Assembly (NCBI GenBank): GCA_949130495.1
Contig: CASBWL010000421.1
Span: forward strand, 186,001-250,000
Direction: 5' to 3'
Length of the DNA: 64,000 nt
From: Sambucus nigra
Lineage: Eukaryota > Streptophyta > Magnoliopsida > Dipsacales > Adoxaceae
Positions 13,313 to 28,245 of the stretch are shown one piece after another. The translations under genes and the position numbers were made by a program. The notes under the pieces were generated by a model that worked only from the letters and a program-made list of their open reading frames with translations, made no database searches and was not told the DNA's origin. The first letter of the stretch is position 1. Every line of letters starts with the position of its first letter.

Positions 13313-14023
13313 CACAGGACAAATGTTAATCGTAGGAACTAACCCCACAGCTTGGGGTCTCCCGGTGTGAGAGTACGACGATAATTTGCATATTTCTAGA
13401 CTTATGCTTAAAAAATGACGTTAGAGGGTGAAAACTCGAAACAACCCCTGAACGGCCCCGTGGGTGGTACATCCCCTCCCACGGGACCAATGTAACTCGT
13501 AGGAACTGACCATGCAGCCGCGAGTCTCCCGGTTTGAGAGTACGGCGGTAATTTGCATATTTCATGACTTAGGCTTAAAAACATGGCGTTTGAGGGTGAG
13601 AACTCAAAACTGACCCCGAACATCCCCGTGGGTGGCACCAACACCTCCCACGGAATTACTATAACTCATAGGAACTGACTCCACAGCCGCGGGACTCACG
13701 GTATGAGAATACGTCAGTAATTTGCATATTTCTAGACTTAAGCAAAACATGGCGTTAGAGGGTGAAAACTTGAAACAACCCCCGAACGGCCCTATGGGTG
13801 GCACCAACACCTCCCACGCGGCCAAAGTAACTCGTACGAACTGACCCCACAACCGTGGGTCTCCCGGTTTGAGAATATGATGATAATTTGCATATTTCTT
13901 GATTTAGGCTTAAAAACAAGGCGTTAGAGGGTGAAAAATCGAAACAGCCCACGAATGTCCCCGTGGGTGGCACCAACACCTCCCACGGGACCAATGTAAC
14001 TGGCAGGAACTGACCCCACAGCT

Positions 14024-14034
14024 GCCCCGAATTG
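14024..14034 (+). repeat. Monomer with 7-bp deletion beside CCGCGG
   Basis: CACAGCTGCCCCGAATTGAG replaces the usual CACAGCCGCGGGTCTCCCGATTTGAG. Landmark spacing is 162 bp (13,992 to 14,154). The GGGTCTCCC tract is shortened. Confidence 0.6.
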
Positions 14035-17000
14035 AGTGTATGACGGTAATTTACATATTTCTAGACTTAGGCTTAAAAACATGGTGTTAGAGGGTGAGAA
14101 CTCGAAACAGGCCCCGAACGTCCCCGTGGGTGGCACAACACCTCCCACGGGACCAATGTAACTCGTAGGAATTGACCACGCAGCCGTGGGACTCCCGGTT
14201 CGAGAATTCGACTGTAATTTGCAAATTTTTAGACTTAGGCTTAAAAACATAGCGTTAGATGGTGAAAACTCGAAACAGCCCCCGAATGTCCCCTTGGGTG
14301 GCACCAACACCTCCCACGGGACCAACGTAACTCGTAGGAACTGACCCCGCTGCCGCGGGACTCCCAATTTTAGAGTACGACGGTAATTTGCATATATCTA
14401 GACCTAGGCTTAAAAACATGACGTTAGAGGGTGAAAACTTAAAACAGCCCCCCAACGGCCCCGTGGGTGGCACCAACACCTCCCACGGGACCAATGCAAC
14501 TCGTAGGAACTGACCCCGCAGCCGCGGGACTCCCAATTTGAGAATACGAAGGTAATTTGCATATTTCTAAACTTGGGCAAAACTTGGCGTTAGAGGGTCA
14601 AAACTCGAAACAACCCCCGAACGGCCCCGTTGGTGGCACCAACACCTCCCACGGGACCAATGTAACTCGTAGGAACTAACCCCGTAGCCGCGGGTCTCCC
14701 GGTTTGAGAGTATGATGGTAATTTGCATATTTCTAGACTGAGGCTTAAAAACATGACGTTAGAGGTTGAAAACTCGAAACAACCCCCGAACGGCCCCGTG
14801 GGTGGCACCAACGCCTCTCACGGGACCAATGTGACTAGTAGAAACTGACCCCGTAGCTGTGGGACTACCGATTTGAGAAAACGATGGTAATTTTCATATT
14901 TCTAGACTTAGGCAAAACTTGGCTTTAGATGGTGAAAACTCGTAACAACCCCCGAACGGCCCCATGGGTGGCACCAACACCTCCCACGGGACCAATGTGA
15001 CTCGTAGGAACTGACCCCACAGCCGCGGGTCTCCCGATTTGAGAGTACGATGGTAATTTGCATATTTCTAGACTTAGGCTTAAAAACATGACGTTCGAGG
15101 GTGAAAACTCGAAACAGCCCCCGAACGGCCCCGTCGGTGGCAACAACGCCTCTCACGGGACCAATGTTAATCGTAGGAACTGACGCCACAACCGCGGGTC
15201 TCCCGGTTTGAGAATACGACGATAATTTTCATATTTCTTGACTTTGGCTTAAAAACATGGCGTTAGAGGGTGAGAAATCGAAAGAACCCTCTAACGTCCC
15301 TGTGGGTTTCACCAACACCTGCCACGGGACCAATATAACTCATAGGAAGTGACCCCACAACCGCGGGTCTCACGATTTGAGAATACGACGGTAATTTGCA
15401 TATTTCATGACTTAGCCTTAAAAACATGGCGTTTGAGGGTGATAACTCGAAACTGACCACGAACGTCCCCGTGGGTGGCACCAACACCTCCCACGGGACC
15501 AATGTAACTAATAAGAACTGACCCCAACCCGCAGGACTCCCGGTTTGAGAATACGTTTGTAATTTACATATTTCTAGACTTAAGAAAAACATGGCGTTAA
15601 AGGGTGAAAACTCGAAACAGCCCCCGAATGGCCCCGTGGGTGGCACCAACACCTCCCACGGGACCAATGTAACTCATAGGAACTGACCCCACAGCCGTGG
15701 GTCTCTCGGTTTTAGAATACGATGGTAATTTGCATATTTCTTGACTTAGGCTTCAAAATAAGGCGTTAGAGGGTGAAAATTCGAAACAGCCCCCGAACAT
15801 CCCCAAGGGTGGCACCAACTCCTCCCACGGGACCAATGTAACTCGTCGGAACTGACCCCACAGCCGTGGGTCTCCCGATTTGAGAATACGACCATAATTT
15901 GCATATTTCTTGACTTTAGGGTAAAAAAAATGGCGTTAGAGGGTGAAAACTCGAAACAGCCCCCGAATGGCCCCGTGGGCGGTACCAACACCTCCCACGG
16001 ACCAATGTAACTCGTAGGAACTGACCCCACAACCGCGGGTCTCCCGGTTTGAGAGTACGATGATAACTTGCATATTTATTGACTTAGGCTTAAAAACATG
16101 GCGTTAGAGGGTGAGAACTCGAAACAACTCCGAACGTCCTCGTGGGTGGCATCAACACCTCGCACGGGACCAATGTAACTCGTAGGAACTGACCCCATAG
16201 CCGCGGGTTCCGGTTTGAGAGTATGACGGTAATTTGCATATTTCAGGACTTACGCTTAAAAACATGGCGTTTGACGGTGAGAACTCAAAACTGACCCCGA
16301 ACGACCCCGTGGGTGGCACCAACACCTCCCACGGGACCAATGTGACTCGTACGAACTGACCCCATAGCCGCGGGTATCCCGGTTTGGAAGTACGACGACA
16401 ATTTGCATATTTTTAGACCAAGGCTTAAAAACATGGCGTTAGAGGGCGAGAACTCAGAAACAGACCCTGGACGTCCCCGTGGGTGGCACCAACACCTCCC
16501 ACGGGACCAATGTAACTCGTAGGAACTGACCCTGCAGCTGTGGGACTCTCGATTTGAGAATATGAAGGTAATTTGCATATTTCTAGACTTAGGCAAAACT
16601 TGGCGTTAGAGGGTGAAAACTCGTAACAGCCCCCGAACGGCCCCGTGGGTGGCACCAACACCTCCCACGGGACCAATGCGACCCGTAGGAACTGACCCCA
16701 CAGTCGCGGATCTCCCGATTTGAGAGTACGATGGTAATTTGCATATTTCTGGACTTAGGTTTAAAAAAATGACGTTAGAGGGTGAAAAGTAGAAACAGCC
16801 CCCGAACGGCCCCGTGGGTGGCACCAACGCCTCTCACGGTACCAATGTGACTCGTAGGAACTGACCCCACAACCGCGGATCTCCCGGTTTGAGAATACGA
16901 CAATAATTTTCATATTTCTTGACTTTGGCCAAAAAACATGGAGTTAGTGGGTGATAACTCGAAAGATCCCCCTAACGTCCCTGTGGGTTTCACCAACACC

Positions 17001-19479
17001 TACCACGGGACCAATGTAACTCATAGGAAGTGATCCCACAGCCGCGGGGTCTCCCGATTTCAGCGTATGACGGTAATTTACATATTTCATGACTTAGGCT
17101 TAAAAACATGGCGTTTGAGGCTGAGAACTCGAAACTGACCACGAACGTCCCCGTGGGTGGAACCAACACCTCCCACGGGACCAATGTAACTCATAAGAAC
17201 TGACCCCACAACTGCGGGACTCCCGGTTTGAGAATACGTCGGTAATTTACATATTTCTAGACTTAAGCAAAACATGGTGTTAGAGGGTGAAAACTCGAAA
17301 CAACCCCCGAATGGCCCCGTGGGTGGCACCAACACCTCCCACGGGACCAATGTAACTCGTAGGAACTGACCCCACAACCGCGGGTCTCCCAATTTGTGAG
17401 TACGATGATAATTTGCATATTTCTAGACTTAGGTTTAAAAACATGACATTAGAGGGTGAAAACTCGAAATAGCCCCCGAACGACCCCGTGGGTCGCACCA
17501 ATACCTCCCACGGGACAAATATAACTCGTAGGAATCGACCCCGCAGCCACAGGACTCCCGGTTTGAGAATACGAAGGTAATTTGCATAATTGTAGACTTA
17601 GGTAAAACTTGGCGTTAGTGGGTGAAGACTCAAAACATTCCCCGAACGGCCCCGTGTTTCGCACCACCACCTCCCACGGGACCAATATAACTCGTAGGAA
17701 CTGACCCCACAACCGCGGTACTCCCGGTTTGAGAATACTATGATAATTTTCATATTTATTGACTTAGGCTTAAAAACATGGCGTTACAGGGTGAGAACTC
17801 AAAACAGCCCCCGAACGTCCTCATGGGTGGCATCAACACCTCGTACGGGACCAATATAACTCGTAGGAACTGACCCCACTGCCGCGGGTCTCCGGTTTGA
17901 GAGTACGATGGTAATTTGCATATCTCATGACTTAGGCTTAAAAACATGGCGTTTGAGGGTGAGAACTCAAAACTGACCCCGAACGTCCCCGTGGGCGGCA
18001 CCAACACCTCCCACGGGACCAATGTGACTCGTAGGAACTGACGCCACAGCCGCGGGTCTCCCGGTTTGAAAGTACGACGGTAATTTGCATATTTCTTGAA
18101 AAAGGCTTAAAAACAAGGCGTTAGAGGGTGATAACTCGAAACAGACCCCAGACGTCCCCGTGGGTGGCACCAACACCTCCCACGGGACCAATGTAACTCG
18201 TAGGAACTGACCCCGCAGCTGTGGGACTCCCGATTTGAGAATACGAAGGTAATTTGCATATTTCTAGACTTAGGGAAAACTTGGCGTTAGAGGGTGAAAA
18301 CTCGTAACAACCCCCGAACGGCCCCGTGGGTGGCACCAACACCTCCCACGGGACCAATGTGACTCGTAGGAACTGACCCCACATCTGCGGGTCTCCCGAT
18401 TTGAAAGTACGACGGTAATTTGCATATTTCTAGACTTAGGCTTAAAAACATGACGTTAGAGGGTGAAAACTCGAAACAGCCCCCGAACGGCCCCGTGGGT
18501 GGCACCAACGCCTCTCACGGGTCCAATGTGACTCGTAGGAACTGACCCCACAACCGTGGGTCTCCCAGTTTTAGAATACGAAGATAATTTTCATATTTCT
18601 TGACTTTGGCTTAAAAACATGGCGTTAGAGGGTGAGAACTCGAAAGAACCCCCTAACGTCCCTGTGGGTTTCACCAACACCTGCCACGGGACCAATATAA
18701 CTCATAGGAAGTGACCCCACAGCCGTGGGTCTCCCGATTTGAGAGTACGACGGTAATTTGCATATTTCATGACTTATCCTTAAAAACATGGCATTTGAGG
18801 GTGAGAACTCGAAACTGACCACGAACGTCCCCGTGGGTGGCACCAACACCTCCCACGGGACCAATGTAACTCATAAGAACTGACCCCACAGCCGCGGGAC
18901 TCCCAGTTTGAGAATACGTCGGTGATTTACATATTTCTAGACTTAAGCAAAACATGGCGTTAGAGGGTGAAAACTCGAAACAGCCCTCGAATGGCCACGT
19001 GGGTGGCACCAACACCTCCCACGTGACCAATGTAACTCGTAGGAACTGACCCCACAACCGTGGGTCTCCCGATTTGAGAATACGACAATAATTTGCATAT
19101 TTCTTGACTTTAGGCTAAAACAAATGGCGTTAGAGGGTGAAAACTCGAAACAGCCCCCGAACGTCCCCGTGGGTGGCACCAACACCTCCCACGGGACCAA
19201 TGTAACTCGTAGGAACTGACCCCACAACCGCGGGTCTCCCGATTTGAGAGTACGACGATAATTTACATATTTCTAGGCTTAGGTTTAAAAACATGACGTT
19301 AGAGGGTGAAAACTCGAAATAGCCCCCGAACGACCCCGTGGGTCGCACCAACACCTACCACGGGACAAATATAACTCGTAGGAATCGACCCCGCAGCCGC
19401 AGGACTCCGGGTTTGAGAATACGAAGGTTATTTGCATATTTGTAGACTTAGGAAAAACATGGCGTTAGTGGGTGAAAAC

Positions 19480-19520
19480 TCAAAACATCCCCCGAACGGC
19501 CACCTCCCACGGGACTAATA
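19480..19520 (+). repeat. Monomer lacking the left palindrome arm (17-bp deletion)
   Basis: CCCGAACGGCC is followed directly by ACCTCCCACGGG at about 19,500. Compared with sibling monomers, the 17 bases CCGTGGTTGGCACCAAC are absent, removing the left arm and most of the loop. The right arm and downstream landmark (as ACTAATATAACTCG) are intact. Confidence 0.85.
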
Positions 19521-22500
19521 TAACTCGTAGTAACTGACCCCATAACCGCGGGACTCCCGGTTTGAGAATACGATGATAATTTGCATATTTATTGACTTAG
19601 GCTTAAAAACATGGCGTTAGAGGGTGAGAACTCGAAACAGCCCCCGCGCGTCCTCGTGGGTGGCATCAATACCTCGCACGGGACCAATGTAACTCGTAGG
19701 AACTGACCCCACAGCCGCGGGTCTCCCGATTTCAAAGTACGACAGTAATTTTCATATTTCTAGACCAAGGCTTAAAAACATGGCGTGAGAGGGTGAGAAC
19801 TCGAAACAGACCCCGGACGTCCCCGTGGGTGGCACCAACACCTCCCACGGGACCAATGTAACTCGTAGGAATTGACCCCGCAACTGTGGGACTCCCGATT
19901 TGAGAATACGAAGGTAATTTGCATATTTCTAAACTTAGGCAAAACTTGGCGTTAGAGGGTGAAAACTCGTAACAGCCCCCTAACGGCCCCGTGGGTGGTT
20001 CCAACACCTCCCACGGGACCAATGTGACTCGTAGGAACTGACCCCACAGACGCGGGTCTCCCGATTTGAGAGTACGACGGTAATTTGCATACTTCTAGAC
20101 TTAGGCTTAAAAACATGACGTTAGAGGGTGAAAACTCGAAACAGCCCCCGAACGGCCCCGTGGGTGGCACCAACGCCTCTCACGGGACCAATGTGACTCG
20201 TAGGAACTGACCCCATAACCGCGGGTCTCCCAGTTTGAGAATACGATGATAATTTTCATATTTCTTTACTTTGGCTTAAAAACATGGCGTTAGAGGGTGA
20301 GAAATCGAAAGAACCCCCTAACGTCCCTGTCGGTTTCACCAACACCTGCCACGGGACCAATATAACTCATAGGAAGTGACCCCACAGCTGCGGGTCTCCC
20401 GATTTGAGAGTACGATGGTAATTTGCATATTTCATGACTTAGCCTTAAAAACATGGCGTTTGAGGGTGAGAACTCGAAACTGACCACGAACGTCCCCGTG
20501 AGTGGCACCAACACCTCCCACGGGACCAATGTAACTCATAAGAACTGACCCCACAACCGCGGGACTCCTGGTTTGAGAATATGCCGGTAATTTACATATT
20601 TCTAGACTTAAGCAACACATGGCGTTAGAGGGTGAAAACTCGAAACAACCCCCGAATGGCCCCGTGGGTGGCACCAACACCTCCCACGGGACCAAAATAA
20701 CTCGTAGGAAATGACCCCACAACCGTGGGACTCCCGGTTTGAGAATACGATGATAATTTGCATATTTATTGACTTAGGCTTAAAAACATGGCGTTTGAGG
20801 GTGAGAACTCAAAACTGACCCCGAACGTCCCCGTGGGTGGCACCAACACCTCCCACAGGACCAATGTGACTCGTAGGAACTGACCCCACAACCACGGGTC
20901 TCCCGGTTTGAAAGTACGACGGTAATTTGCATATTTCTAGACCAAGGCTTAAAAACATGGCGTGAGAGGGTGAGAACTCGAAACAGCCCCCGAACGTCCC
21001 CTTGGGTGGCACCAACACCTCCCACGGGACCAATGTAACCCGTAGGAACTGAACCCACAACTGCGGGTCTCCCGATTTGAGAGTACAATGATAATTTGCA
21101 TATTTCTCGACTTAGGCTTAAAAATAAGGCGTTAGAGGGTGAAAATTCGAAACAGCCCCCGAACGTCCCCGTGGGTGGCACCAACTCCTCCCACAGGACC
21201 AATGTAACTCGTAGGAACTGACCCCACAGCCGTGGGTCTCCCGATTTGAGAATACGACAATAATTTGCATATTTCTTGACTTTAGGGTAAAAAAAATGGC
21301 GTTAGAGGGTGAAAACTCGAAATAGCCCCCGAATGGCCCCGTGGGCGGTACCAACACCTCCCACGGGACCAATGTAACTCGTAGGAACTGACCCCACAAC
21401 CGCGGGTCTCCCGATTTGAGAGTATGATGATAATTTTTATATTTTTAGACTTAGGTTTAAAAACATGACGTTAGAGGGTGAAAACTCGAAATAGCCCCCG
21501 AACGACCCCGTGGGTCGCACCAACACATCCCACGGGACAAATATAACTCGTAGGAATCGACCCCGCAGCCGCAGGACTCCCGGTTTGAGAATACGAAGGT
21601 AATTTGCATATTTGTAGACTTAGGAAAAACTTGGCGTTAGTGGGTGAAAACTCAAAACATCCCCCGAACGGCCCCGTGGTTAGCACCAACACCTCCCACG
21701 GGACCATATAACTCGTAGGAACTGACCCCACAATCGCGGGACTCCCGATTTGAGAATACGATGATAACTTGCATATTTATTGACTTAGGCTTAAAAACAA
21801 GGCGTTAGAGGGTGAGAACTCGAAACAGCCCCGAACGTCCTCGTGGGTGGCATCAACACCTCACACGGGACTAATATAACTCGTAGGAACTGACCCCATA
21901 GCCGTGGGTCTCCGGTTTGAGAGTACGATGGTAATTGGCATATTTCATGACTTAGGCTTAAAAACATGGCGTTTGAGGGTGAGAACTCAAAACTGACCCC
22001 GAACGTCCCCGTGGGCGGCACCAACACCTCCCACGGGACCAATGTGACTCGTAGGAACTTACCCCACAGCCGCGGGTATCCCGGTTTGGAAGTACGACGG
22101 CAATTTGCATATTTTTAGACCAAGGCTTAAAAACATGGCGTTAGAGGGTGAGAACTCAAAAAAAGACCCCGGACGTTCCCGTGGGTGGCACCAACACCTC
22201 CCACGGGACCAATGTAACTCGTAGGAACTGACCCCGCAGCTGTGGGACTCTCGATTTGAGAATACGAAGGTAATTTGAATATTTCTATACTTAAGCAAAA
22301 CTTGGCGTTAGAGGGTGAAAACTCGTAACAGCCCTCGAACGGCCCCGTGGGTGGCACCAACACCTCCCACGGGACCAATGCGACCCGTAGGAACTGACCC
22401 CACATCCGCGGGTCTCCCGATTTGAGAGTACAATGGTAATTTGCATATTTCTAGACTTAGGTTTAAAAACATGACGTTAGAGGGTGAAAAGTAGAAACAG

Positions 22501-24139
22501 CCCCCGAACGGCCCCGTGGGTGGCACCAACGCCTCTCACGGTACCAATGCGACTCGTAGGAACTAAACCCACAACCGCGCATCTCCCGGTTTGAGAATAC
22601 GACAATAATTTTCATATTTCTTGACTTTGGCTTAAAAGCATGGCGTTAGAGGGTGATAACTCGAAAGATCCCCCTAACGTCCCTGTGGGTTTCACCAACA
22701 CCTGCCACGGGACGAATGTAACTCATAGGAAGTGACCCCACAGCTGCGGGTCTCCCGATTTCAGTGTACGATGGTAATTTACATATTTCATGACTTAGCC
22801 TTAAAAACATGGCGTTTGAGACTGAGAACTCAAAACTGACAACGAACGTCCCCGTGGGTGGCACCAACACCTCCCACGGGACCAATGTAACTCATAAGAA
22901 CTGACCCCACAGCCGCGGGACTCCCGGTTTGAGAATACGTCGGTAATTTACATATTTTTAGACTTAAGGAAAACATGGCGTTAGAGGGTGAAAACTCGAA
23001 ACAGCGCCCGAATGTCCCCGTGGGTGGCACCAACACCTCCCACGTGACCAATGTAACTCATAGGAACTGACCCCACAGCCGTGGGTCTCTCGGTTTGAGA
23101 ATACGATGGTAATTTGCATATTTCTCGACTTAGGCTTAAAAATAAGGCGTTAGAGGGTGAAAATTCGAAACATCCCCCAAACGTCCCCGTGGGTGGTACC
23201 AACACCTCCCACGGGAGCAATGTAACTCGTAGGAACTGACCCCATAGCCGTGGGTCTCCCGATTTGAGAATACGACAATAATTTGCATATTTCTTGACTT
23301 TAGGCTAAAAAAAATGGCGTTAGAGGGTGAAAACTCGAAACAGCCCCCGAACGTCCCCGTGGGTGGCACCAACACCTCCCACGGGACCAATGTAACTCGT
23401 AGGAACTGACCCCACAACCGCGGGTCTCCCAATTTGAGGGTACGATGATAATTTGCATATTTCTAGACTTAGGTTTAAAAACATGACGTTAGAGGGTGAA
23501 AATTCGAAATAGCCCCCGAACGACCCCGTGGGTCGCACCAACACCTCCCACGGAACAAATATAACTCGTAGGAATCGACCCCGCAGCCGTAGGACTCCCG
23601 GTTTGAGAATACGAAGGTAATTTGCATATTTTTCGACTTAGGCAAAACTTGGCGTTAGTTGGTGAAAACTCAAAACATCCCCCGAACGGCCCCGTGGTTG
23701 GCACCAACACCTCCCACGGGACTAATATAACTCGTCGGAACTGACCCCACAACCGCGGTACTCCCGGTTTGAGAATACGATGATAATTTGCATATTTATT
23801 GACTTAGGCTTAAAAACATGGCGTTAGAGGGTGAGAACTCGAAACAGCCCCCGCACGTCCTCGTGGGTGGCATCAACACCTCGCACGGGACCAATGTAAC
23901 TCGTTGGAACTGACCCCACTGCCGTGGGTATCCGGTTTGAGAGTACGACGGTAATTTGCATATTTCATGACTTAGGCTTAAAAACATGGCGTTTGAGGGT
24001 GAGAAGTCAAAACTGACCCCGAACATCCCCATGGGTGGCACCAACACCTCTCACGGGACCAATGTGACTCGTAGGAACTGACCCCACAGCCGCGGGTCTC
24101 CCGGTTTGAAAGTACGATAGTAATTTGCATATTTCTAGA

Positions 24140-24260
24140 CCAAGGCTTAAAAACATTGCGTTAGAGGGCGAGAACTCAAAAAAAGACCCCGGACGTCCCC
24201 GTGGGTGGCACCAACACCTCCCACGGGACCAATGTAACTCATAAGAACTGACTCCTTAGC
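24140..24260 (+). repeat. Chimeric monomer with loss of several units
   Basis: A monomer that starts as the GACCCCGGACGTCCCC type continues as the type with ATAAGAACTGAC and ACGTCGGTAATTTACATATTT. In other higher-order units these two types are separated by several monomers, including the TTTCACC marker. This explains why that marker is missing between 22,685 and 26,055. The number of units lost cannot be fixed by eye. Confidence 0.6.
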
Positions 24261-27204
24261 CGCGGGACTCCCGATTTGAGAATACGTCGGTAATTTACAT
24301 ATTTCTAGACTTAAGCAAAACATGGCGTTAGAGGGTGAAAACTCAAAACTGCCCCCGAATGGCCCCGTGGGTGGCACCAACACCTCTCACGTGACCAATG
24401 TAACTCGTAGGAACTGACTCCACAGCCGTGGGTCTCTCGGTTTGAGAATACGATGGTAATTTTCATATTTCCCGACTTAGGCTTAAAAATAAGGCGTTAG
24501 AGGGTGAAAATTCGAAACAGCCCCTGAACGTCCCCGTGGGTGGCACCAACACCTCCCACGGGAGCAATGTAACTCGTAGGAACTGACCCCACAGCCGTGG
24601 GTCTCCCGATTTGAGAATACGACAATAATTTGCATATTTCTTGACTTTACGCTAAAAACAATGGCGTTAGAGGGTGAAAACTCGAAACAGCCCCCGAACG
24701 TCCCCGTGGGTGGCACCAACACCTCCCATGGGACAAATGTAACTCGTAGGAACCGACCCCATAGCCGTGGGTCTCTCGGTTTTAGAATACGATTGTAATT
24801 TGCATATTTCTCGACTTAGGCTTAAAAATAAGGCGTTAGAGGGTGAAAATTCGAAACAGCCCTCGAACGTCCCCGTGGGTGGCACCAACTCCTCCCACAG
24901 GACCAATGTAACTCGTAGGAACTGACCCCACAGCCGTGGGTCTCCCGATTTGAGAATACGACAATAATTTGCATATTTCTTGACTTTAGGGTAAAAAAAA
25001 TGGCATTAGAGGGTGAAAACTCGAAACAGCCCCCGAATGGCCCCGTGGGCGGTACCAACACCTCCCACGGGACCAATGTAACTCGTAGGAACTGACCCCG
25101 CAATCGCAGGACTCCCGGTTTGTGAATACGAAGGTAATTTGCATATTTGTAGACTTAGGAAAAACTTGGCGTTAGTGGGTGAAAACTCAAAACATCCCCC
25201 GAACGGCCCCGTGGTTGGCACCAACACCTCCCACGGGACCAATATAACTCGTAGGAACTGACCCCACAATCACGGGACTCCCGATTTGAGAATACGATGA
25301 TAACTTGCATATTTATTGACTTAGGCTTAAAAACATGGCGTTAGAGGGTGAGACCTCGAAACAGCCCCGAACGTCCTCGTGGGTGGCATCAACACCTCGC
25401 ACGGGACTAATGTAACTCGTAGGAACTGACCCCATAGCCGCGGGTCTCCGGTTTGAGAGTACGACGGTAATTTGCATATTTCATGACTTAGGCTTAAAAA
25501 CATGGCGTTTGAGGGTGAGAACTCAAAACTGACCCCGAACGTCCCCGTGGGCGGCACCAACACCTCTCACGGGACCAATGTGACTCGTAGGAACTGACCC
25601 CACAGCCGTGGGTATCCTGGTTTGAAAGTACGATGACAGTTTGCATATTTCTAGATCAAGGCTTAAAAACATGGCGTTAGAGGGCGAGAACTCAAAAAAA
25701 GACCTCGGACGTCCCCGTGGGTGGCACCAACACCTCCCACGAGACCAATGTAACTCGTAGGAACTGACCCCGCAGCTGTGGGACTCTCGATTTGTGAATA
25801 CGAAGGTAATTTGCATATTTCTAGACTTAGGCTTAAAAACATGACGTTAGAGGGTGAAAACTCGAAACAGCCCCCGAACGGCCCCGTGGGTGGCACCAAC
25901 GCCTATCACGGGACCAATGTGACTCGTAGGAAGTGACCCCACAACCGCGGGTCTCCCAGTTTGAGAATACGACGATAATTTTCATATTTCTTTACTTTGG
26001 CTTAAAAACATGGTGTTAGAGGGTGAGAAATCGAAAGAACCCCCTAACGTCCCTGTGGGTTTCACCAACACCTGCCACGGGACCAATATAACTCATAGGA
26101 AGTGACCCCACAGCCGCGGGTCTCCCAATTTGAGAGTACGATGGTAATTTGCATATTTCATGACTTAGCCTTAAAAACATGGCGTTTGAGGGTGAGAACT
26201 CGAAACAGACCACGAACATCCTCGTGGGTGGCACCAACACCTCCCACGAGACCAATGTAACTCGTAAGAACTGACCCCACAACCGCGGGACTCCTGGTTT
26301 GAGAATATGTCGGTAATTTACATATTTCTAGACTGAAGCAAAACACGGCGTTAGAGGGTGAAAACTCAAAACCACCCCCGAATGGCCCCGTGGGTGGCAC
26401 CAACACCTCCCACGGGACCAATATAACTCGTAGGAACTGCCCCCACAACCGTGGGACTCCCGGTTTGAGAATATGATGATAATTTGCATATTTATTAACT
26501 TAGGCTTAAAAACATGGCGTTTGAGGGTGAGAACTCAAAACTGACCCCGAACGTCCCCGTGGGTGGCACCAACACCTCCCACGGGACCAATGTGACTCGT
26601 AGGAATTGACCCCACAGCCGCGGGTCTCCAGGTTTGAAAGTATGACGGTAATTTGCATATTTCTTGACCAAGGCTTAAAAACATGGCGTGAGAGGGTGAG
26701 AACTCGAAACAGACCCCGAACGTCCCCGTGGGTGGCACCAACACCTCCCACGGGACCAATGTAACTCGTAGAAACTGACCCCGCAGCTGTGGGACTCCCG
26801 ATTTGAGAATACGAAGGTAATTTGCATATTTCTAGACTTAGTCAAAACTTGGCGTTAGAGGGTGAAAACTCGTAACGGCCCCCGAATGGCCCCGTGGGTG
26901 GCACCAACACCTCCCAGGGGACCAATGTGACTCGTAGGAACTGACCCCACAGCCGCGGGTCTCTCGGTTTGAGAATACGATGGTAATTTGCATATTTATA
27001 GACTTCGGCTTAAAAACATGGCGTTAGAGGGTGAGAACTCGAAACAGCCCCTGAACGTCACCATGGGTGGCACAACACCTCCCACGGGACCAATGTAACT
27101 TGTAGGAACTGACCACACAGTTACGGGACTCCCAGTTTGAGAATACGACTGTAATTTGCATATTTTTAGAATTAGGCTTAAAAACATAGCGCTAGAGGGT
27201 GAAA

Positions 27205-27235
27205 ACTCGAAACAGCCCCGAGGGTGGCACCAACA
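27205..27235 (+). repeat. Monomer with 11-bp deletion in the left palindrome arm
   Basis: CAGCCCCGAGGGTGGCAC replaces the usual CAGCCCCCGAACGTCCCCGTGGGTGGCAC. Landmark spacing is 158 bp (27,091 to 27,249). The outer part of the left arm is gone. The two CCCCG tracts of the normal sequence are the likely homology for the deletion. Confidence 0.8.
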
Positions 27236-28196
27236 CCTCCCACGGGACCAATGTGACTCGTAGGAACTGACCCCACAACCGCGGGTCTCCCGGTTTGAAA
27301 GTACGATGAGAATTTGCATATTTCTAGACCAAGGCTTAAAAACATGGCGTTAGAGGGTGAGAACTCAAAAACAGACCCCGAACGTCCCCGTGAGTGGCAC
27401 CAACACCTCCCACGGGACCAATGTAACTTGTAGGAACTGACCCCACAGCCGCTGGACTCCGAATTTGAGAATACATCGGTAATTTGCATATTTTTCGACT
27501 TAGGGTTAAAAACATGACGTTAGGGGGTGAAAACTCGAAACAACCCCCGAACGGCCCCATGGGTGGCACCAACACCTCCCACGGGACCAATATAACTCAT
27601 AGGAACAGACCCCGCAGCCGCAGGTCTCCCAGTTTGAGAGTACGACGGTAATTTGCATATTTCATGACTTAGGCTTAAAAACATGGCGTTTGAAGGTGAG
27701 AACTCAAAATCGACCCCGAATGTCCCCGTGGGTGGCACCAACACCTCCCACGGGACCAATGTGACTCGTAGGAACTGACCCCACAGCCAAGGGTCTCCCG
27801 GTTTGAAAGTACGATGACAATTTGCATATTTCTAGACCAAGGCTTAAAAACATGGCGTTAGAGGGTGCGAACTCAAAAACAGACCCCGTACGTCTCCGTG
27901 GGTGGAACCAACACCTCCCACGGGACCAATGTAACTTGTAGGAACTGACCCCACAACCGCTGGACTCCCGGTTTGTGAATACGTCGATAATTTGCATATT
28001 TCTAGACTTAGGGTTAAAAACATGACGTTAGGGGGTGAAAACTCGAAACAACCCCCGAACGGCCCCATGGGTGACACCAACAGCTCCCACGGGACCAATA
28101 TAACTCATAGGAACTGACCCCGCAGCCGCGGGACTCCCGGTCTGAGAATACAAAAGTAATTTGTATATTTATAGACTTAGGTAAAACTTGGCATTA

Positions 28197-28245
28197 GAGG
28201 GTGAAAACTCAAAACAGCCCCCGAACGTCACTGTGCGCTAGAGGG
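28197..28245 (+). repeat. 44-bp insertion: monomer head restarts inside a monomer (copy 1)
   Basis: A monomer runs through GAACGTCACTGTG and then restarts at CGCTAGAGGGTGAAAACTCG before reaching the palindrome. The landmark spacing is 210 bp (28,096 to 28,306), 44 bp more than the short class. The piece TAGAGGGTGAAAACTC is therefore present twice in succession. Edges are approximate. Confidence 0.82.

Larger units (their letters stand above)
1..14750 (+). repeat. Array domain I: diverged, mixed higher-order repeats
   Basis: Adjacent monomers here are quite diverged, and longer-range copies occur at several offsets (3,776, 5,289, about 2,850 and 1,492 bp) instead of one regular period. A useful marker is GTGGGTGGGACCAACACC (G in place of C after GTGGGTGG), at about 893, 7,100, 9,942 and 12,808. 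The last two intervals, 2,842 and 2,866 bp, equal about 17 monomers. The ACCAATGTGAC variant so common in domain II is essentially absent. The right limit is approximate and is set where that variant first appears, near 14,830. Confidence 0.75.
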
